From assembly GCA_002389055.1 (NCBI GenBank), contig DGNT01000028.1, positions 1-11,385 of the forward strand: a stretch of 11,385 nucleotides of DNA, written 5' to 3'. The notes under the pieces were generated by a model. It saw nothing but the letters and a program-made list of their open reading frames with translations, did not search any database and was not told where the DNA came from. The translations under genes and the position numbers were made by a program. Shown one piece after another: positions 8,837-11,385 of the stretch (its first letter is position 1; every line of letters begins with the position of its first letter). This DNA is from Alcanivorax sp. UBA4485. GTDB lineage: Bacteria > Pseudomonadota > Gammaproteobacteria > Pseudomonadales > Alcanivoracaceae.

Positions 8837-8862
8837 ACAGCACCGCCACTGGCCGGTGCTGT
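8837..8862. repeat. 26-nt dyad upstream of ssb
   Basis: Arms ACAGCACCG (8837-8845) and CGGTGCTGT (8854-8862) are a perfect 9-bp inverted repeat; the middle CCACTGG is itself a small dyad, so almost the whole element is palindromic with one extra base. A run of five T precedes it on the + strand and no T run follows in either direction, so it does not look like an intrinsic terminator for the transporter gene. It could be an operator for ssb or an RNA hairpin in the gap. Confidence 0.6.
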
Positions 8863-8893
8863 CCCATTGATATATCAGTCGTTTTAGAGACGT

Positions 8894-8913
8894 GCCGTTA
8901 TAGGCCGTTACAG
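8894..8913. repeat. Two-copy 10-bp tandem repeat in the ssb leader
   Basis: GCCGTTATAG (8894-8903) is followed directly by GCCGTTACAG (8904-8913), one mismatch. The 10-bp period places both copies on the same face of DNA. A TTATAG sequence inside the first copy might serve as a -10 element, but no convincing -35 box is at the right distance. Confidence 0.5.
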
Positions 8914-8932
8914 AGAGAGGGAGCGAACAGCC

Positions 8933-9469
8933 ATGGCGAGAGGCGTCAATAAAGTCATTTTGATCGGTAACCTGGGCGCCGACCCGGAAACCCGTTTCAT
9001 GCCCAGCGGCGGCGCGGTCACCAATATCCGTTTGGCGACCAGCGAAAGCTGGAAGGACCGTCAGACCGGTCAGCAGCAAGAGCGGACCGAATGGCACCGC
9101 GTGGTGTTCTTCAACAAGCTTGGCGAGATCGCCGGCGAGTATCTGAAGAAAGGCAGCAAGGTGTATGTGGAAGGTTCCATCCGCACCCGCAAGTGGCAGG
9201 GCCAGGACGGCCAGGACCGCTACACCACTGAAATCGTCGCCAACGAGATGCAGATGCTGGATGGCCGCGGCGGTGGCGGCGACGGTGGTGGTTATCAGAA
9301 CCAGGGCGGTGGCCAGCCCACCGGCTATGAGAACCAGGATTACGACTACGGGCAGCAGGGCGGCGGCCAGCAGGGCGGTGGCGATCAGCGCGCCAAGCCG
9401 GCCGGTGGCCAGCAGGGTGGCGGCTTCAGCGGTCCGGCCGATGATTTCGACGACGATATTCCGTTCTAA
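8933..9469 (+). CDS. ssb: Single-stranded DNA-binding protein
   Basis: SSB coats single-stranded DNA as a homotetramer in replication, repair and recombination and recruits partner enzymes through its C-terminal tip. The 178 residues match E. coli SSB (178 residues) in plan. The OB fold covers about 1-110, opening with ARGVNKVILIGNLG; the aromatic DNA-stacking residues W40, W54, F60 and W88 sit at the E. coli positions. Residues about 111-165 are a disordered linker very rich in Gly and Gln with repeated QQGGG units. The acidic tip DFDDDIPF (171-178) is the canonical partner-binding motif. A purine-rich ribosome site AGAGGGAG ends about 9 bases before ATG 8933. No LexA-type CTGT-N8-ACAG box is seen upstream, unlike uvrA here. 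The type II secretion gene gspN follows after 9 bp, so read-through is likely. Confidence 0.98.
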   Translation: MARGVNKVILIGNLGADPETRFMPSGGAVTNIRLATSESWKDRQTGQQQERTEWHRVVFFNKLGEIAGEYLKKGSKVYVEGSIRTRKWQGQDGQDRYTTEIVANEMQMLDGRGGGGDGGGYQNQGGGQPTGYENQDYDYGQQGGGQQGGGDQRAKPAGGQQGGGFSGPADDFDDDIPF

Positions 9470-9478
9470 CGTGGGGCT

Positions 9479-10201
9479 ATGATGCGCTGGTTCGCTTTGG
9501 GGGCGGTGTTTGTCGCCAGCCTGGTGGTTTTTTTGGTGGCGCTGATGCCGGCGGCATTGGTGATCGACAGAGTGCCGGCGCTGCGTCCCGGCGGCGCGCC
9601 CCTGGTGTTGTCCGATGCACGCGGCCCCTGGTGGGGTGGCGACGTCCGTGCGCGCTGGCGTGATCAGCAGGGCCGCCTGAGCTGGCGGCTGGACTGGCAC
9701 GGCCTGACCCCTGGTGTGAATCTTTCCCTGGCCACCGGCGACCTGCAGGCGCGCGGCTGGCTGGGCGCCGCCTGGGGAGACTGGCGTCTGGAGCAGTGGC
9801 GCGCGCAAGTGCCGGTGGCCATGGTCAGCCGGCAGGTGCCGCAAGGCGATGCCGATGGTACCGTGTCACTTTCCCTGCTGGTATTGGAACTCGCCGATCA
9901 GAGCGTGGTCGATGCAAAAGGGACGCTTGATTACAGCGGCGGCACGGTCAGCTGGGGTCGCGACGGCGCGGCCCGCGTGCCGCCCCTGGACGGCTTGCTG
10001 ACGATGGCCGAGAACGGCCCGCGGCTTACCGTGACCGGTCCCGACCAGCAGCAGCTGGTTCTGGCGAGCTTGGAAGACAAGACATTGAGCGTGCAGGTCC
10101 GCCGGGCCTGGCCGCAATTGCTCGGCGTCAGCCAGGGCGGGGACCCTTCCGATGTGGTCTTCCGCATGCGCCGGCCTTTGACCCTGGGGCGGCCGGGCTG
10201 A
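9479..10201 (+). CDS. gspN: Type II secretion system protein N (GspN family)
   Basis: A 240-residue inner-membrane protein with one N-terminal hydrophobic segment (about 4-25, WFALGAVFVASLVVFLVALMPAAL) and a periplasmic remainder, the usual GspN plan (typically about 250 residues). Family-like features are VLSDARGPWWGGDVRARW (43-60), with the tryptophan pair and glycines after the first strand, the LSWRLDW strand (67-73), and a beta-rich body. GspN is an accessory part of the type II secretion inner-membrane platform, not present in every system; its exact role is poorly defined. Identity is supported by gspC and gspD following. ATG 9479 is followed at once by ATG 9482; GGGG at 9473-9476 fits the second slightly better. 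It lies 9 bp after ssb and probably shares its transcript. In many systems gspN is the last gene of the operon; here it comes first. Confidence 0.78.
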   Translation: MMRWFALGAVFVASLVVFLVALMPAALVIDRVPALRPGGAPLVLSDARGPWWGGDVRARWRDQQGRLSWRLDWHGLTPGVNLSLATGDLQARGWLGAAWGDWRLEQWRAQVPVAMVSRQVPQGDADGTVSLSLLVLELADQSVVDAKGTLDYSGGTVSWGRDGAARVPPLDGLLTMAENGPRLTVTGPDQQQLVLASLEDKTLSVQVRRAWPQLLGVSQGGDPSDVVFRMRRPLTLGRPG

Positions 10202-10242
10202 GCGCCTCTGCATAACAAGCGGTCGGAAAGACCGTGTATAAA

Positions 10243-10271
10243 TTGGCCAAGGACGGTCGGCTCTCTATACT
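10243..10271 (+). promoter_or_regulatory. Predicted sigma-70 promoter for gspC-gspD
   Basis: TTGGCC (10243-10248, four of six matches to TTGACA), a 17-bp spacer, then TATACT (10266-10271, five of six matches to TATAAT). It lies between the gspN stop and the gspC start and would give a leader of about 45 nt. It implies that gspC onward can be transcribed without ssb-gspN. Confidence 0.55.
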
Positions 10272-10323
10272 CGGGATTCGATGCCAGCGGGCCGGTATAA
10301 CGATAAACAGGATTGATGGCTTT

Positions 10324-11178
10324 ATGATTCAGTGGGCCCGGAGGGGAAACCGACAAAAAGGGGAGCGTTGGCTACGTGCCATTCTGGCTCTTTTGTTGGT
10401 GGTGTTTCTCGCCTATGTGATTGCCCGGACCGTCTGGATGCTTTGGTACGGCCCCCGGGACAACGTACCCGAATCAGACCTTCAACAGGTTGCCGTTGCC
10501 GGCTCCGGGCAAGGTGGGTCGGACATTTCCGCGTCCCAGGTGCAAAGCTGGAATCTTTTCGGTGTCTATCAGGCGGAGCCCGGCGCCACGGACGACCGGC
10601 CGGTGGATGCGCCGGACACCCGTCTGAGCCTTGAACTGCTGGGGCTGTTCCAGACCCGGGACCGGGACAAGTCGTCCGCGATCATCGCGGAAAAGGGCAA
10701 GGACGCGGAACTGTTTCATATTGGTGACGCGATTCCCGGTAATGCTGAGTTGGAAGACATCTACGCGGACCGCGTGATTCTGCGGCGTCAGGGGCGCCTG
10801 GAAACGTTGCGCCTGAACGAGATCAAGGGGCTGGCCGGCGGCGGGGTGACCCAGGTCACCGAGCCGGCGCCGCAAACGCAGGCGCCCAGCCCGCAAACCG
10901 ATCTGGCCCAGCAACGCACCGCCTTGATCCGGCAACTGGGTCTGCAGCCAGTGAGCGAGGGCGGTACCGAGGGCTACAGAATCGGCGAACAGGCGCCGAA
11001 ACAGTTAATTGAACAAGTGGGGCTGAATCAGGGGGACGTGGTGGTCTCGGTGAACGGCTACCCGCTTGGCGATGAAGAGAGTGATCTGGCGGCATTGCAG
11101 TCCTATCTGGACAGCCAGGCCGCATCCATAGTCGTGCAGCGCGGCGAACAGGAATTTACCGTGAACTATCCACCGTGA
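10324..11178 (+). CDS. gspC: Type II secretion system protein C (GspC) with PDZ domain
   Basis: GspC is the bitopic inner-membrane protein that couples the cytoplasmic-membrane platform to the outer-membrane secretin GspD. The 284-residue protein shows the full plan: short basic cytoplasmic N-terminus (RRGNRQKGERW), one membrane helix (about 17-38), a linker, the homology region (about 75-165: NLFGVYQ, LSLELLGLFQ, KSSAIIAEKGKDAELFHIGD, DRVILRRQGRLETLRL), a Pro/Gln-rich spacer (about 180-195), and a C-terminal PDZ domain (about 217-282) with GLNQGDVVVSVNGYPL. Some GspC proteins, such as Pseudomonas XcpP, have a coiled coil in place of the PDZ; this one does not. Start ATG 10324 puts a normal short tail before the membrane helix and has AGGA at 10309-10312; an in-frame GTG at 10234 would start upstream of the -10 element. 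gspD follows after 7 bp. Confidence 0.9.
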   Translation: MIQWARRGNRQKGERWLRAILALLLVVFLAYVIARTVWMLWYGPRDNVPESDLQQVAVAGSGQGGSDISASQVQSWNLFGVYQAEPGATDDRPVDAPDTRLSLELLGLFQTRDRDKSSAIIAEKGKDAELFHIGDAIPGNAELEDIYADRVILRRQGRLETLRLNEIKGLAGGGVTQVTEPAPQTQAPSPQTDLAQQRTALIRQLGLQPVSEGGTEGYRIGEQAPKQLIEQVGLNQGDVVVSVNGYPLGDEESDLAALQSYLDSQAASIVVQRGEQEFTVNYPP

Positions 11179-11185
11179 GAAGCCT

Positions 11186-11385
11186 ATGAAGTCGGCCCTG
11201 AAAACAATAATCGCAGTGCTAACGCTGAGCCTGGCTCTCGGCGCCCATGCCCAGCAGCAGGCTCAGGTGGAGCAGTCCGGCGATGGCAAGAACTGGACGG
11301 TGAATATCCGCAACGCGGACATTCAGGCGTTCATCAACCAGGTCGCGGAAATGACCGGGAAGAACTTTGTCGTCGACCCGCGGGT
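11186..11385 (+). CDS. gspD: Type II secretion outer-membrane secretin GspD, N-terminal part (3' truncated by window)
   Basis: GspD forms the multimeric outer-membrane channel through which folded proteins leave the cell. Only 66 full codons are visible before the window ends. They encode a Sec signal peptide (MKSALKTIIAVLTLSLALGAHA, with predicted cleavage after A22, AHA|QQ), a short Gln/Glu-rich linker, then the start of the periplasmic N0 domain: NWTVNIRNADIQAFINQVAE (36-55) and MTGKNFVVDPR. This is the usual opening of secretins. ATG 11186 lies 7 bp after the gspC stop, and the GAGAAG overlapping that stop can act as ribosome site, so the two genes are surely co-transcribed. The rest of the gsp operon is expected beyond the window. 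Confidence 0.92.
   Translation, partial: MKSALKTIIAVLTLSLALGAHAQQQAQVEQSGDGKNWTVNIRNADIQAFINQVAEMTGKNFVVDPR

Noticed and set aside
8829..8841. CTG...CAG near the ssb dyad as a possible LexA box
   Set aside because: Only seven bases separate CTG and CAG, where a LexA site needs ten, so the spacing is wrong.
8795..9844. A minus-strand open frame (about 349 codons) spanning ssb and the start of gspN
   Set aside because: Antisense to canonical ssb; its apparent hydrophobic stretch is the reverse reading of the Gly/Gln linker codons and OB-fold sequence.
10220..10234. Small stem-loop CGGTC-GGAAA-GACCG after gspN as a terminator
   Set aside because: The stem is five base pairs and no T run follows; it also directly precedes the gspC promoter, so it is at most a weak structure.
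10234..10323. Upstream in-frame GTG at 10234 as the gspC start
   Set aside because: It lies upstream of the likely -10 element and would add 30 residues before a normal GspC N-terminus.

Overview
The window reads as ordinary, gene-dense, GC-rich chromosome from a gammaproteobacterium. The proteins are closest to what I remember from Alcanivorax- or Pseudomonas-like marine bacteria, but genus is inference. The order rplQ, bacterioferritin-like gene, uvrA, yajR-type transporter, ssb matches, from memory, the rplQ-bfrA-uvrA-MFS-ssb neighbourhood of Pseudomonas. I see no transposase, integrase, tRNA, rRNA, CRISPR array or phage gene, and no clearly new system. The points of interest are accessory genes set into this conserved backbone and several well-formed regulatory sequences.

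Layout. (1) 1-352: 3' end of rplQ (ribosomal protein L17) closed by a textbook intrinsic terminator. (2) 512-1562: a two-gene unit on the + strand, a diiron bacterioferritin-like protein followed by a GyrI/Cass2-like ligand-binding protein. It meets head-on a small uncharacterised minus-strand gene (1564-1923). (3) 2054-3463: a two-domain protein, an N-terminal SRPBCC domain fused to a short-chain dehydrogenase of DHRS12 type. It converges on uvrA; both stop codons lie in one perfect palindrome. (4) 3473-6316, minus: complete uvrA with both Walker A motifs, both ABC signatures and two zinc-binding cysteine clusters. Upstream is a near-consensus LexA (SOS) box just downstream of a -10 element. 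(5) 6474-7133, minus: a CsgD-like LuxR-type regulator with a degenerate receiver domain. Its leader carries two in-phase copies of an 11-bp element. (6) 7388-8764: yajR-type major facilitator transporter with a C-terminal YAM domain. (7) 8933-9469: ssb, preceded by a 26-nt dyad and a short tandem repeat. (8) 9479-11385: start of a type II secretion cluster, gspN, gspC and the 5' end of gspD, which runs off the window. gspN is 9 bp after ssb; a plausible sigma-70 promoter lies before gspC.

Functionally the window joins translation (L17), iron storage or redox protection (ferritin-like protein), nucleotide excision repair under SOS control (UvrA), ssDNA binding (SSB), and envelope functions (transporter, type II secretion, CsgD-like regulator). 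Intergenic gaps are all under 300 bp: 353-511 (no convincing promoter seen), 1924-2053 (divergent starts), 6317-6473 (SOS promoter and hairpin), 7134-7387 (divergent starts), 8765-8932 (dyad and repeats), 10202-10323 (gsp promoter).
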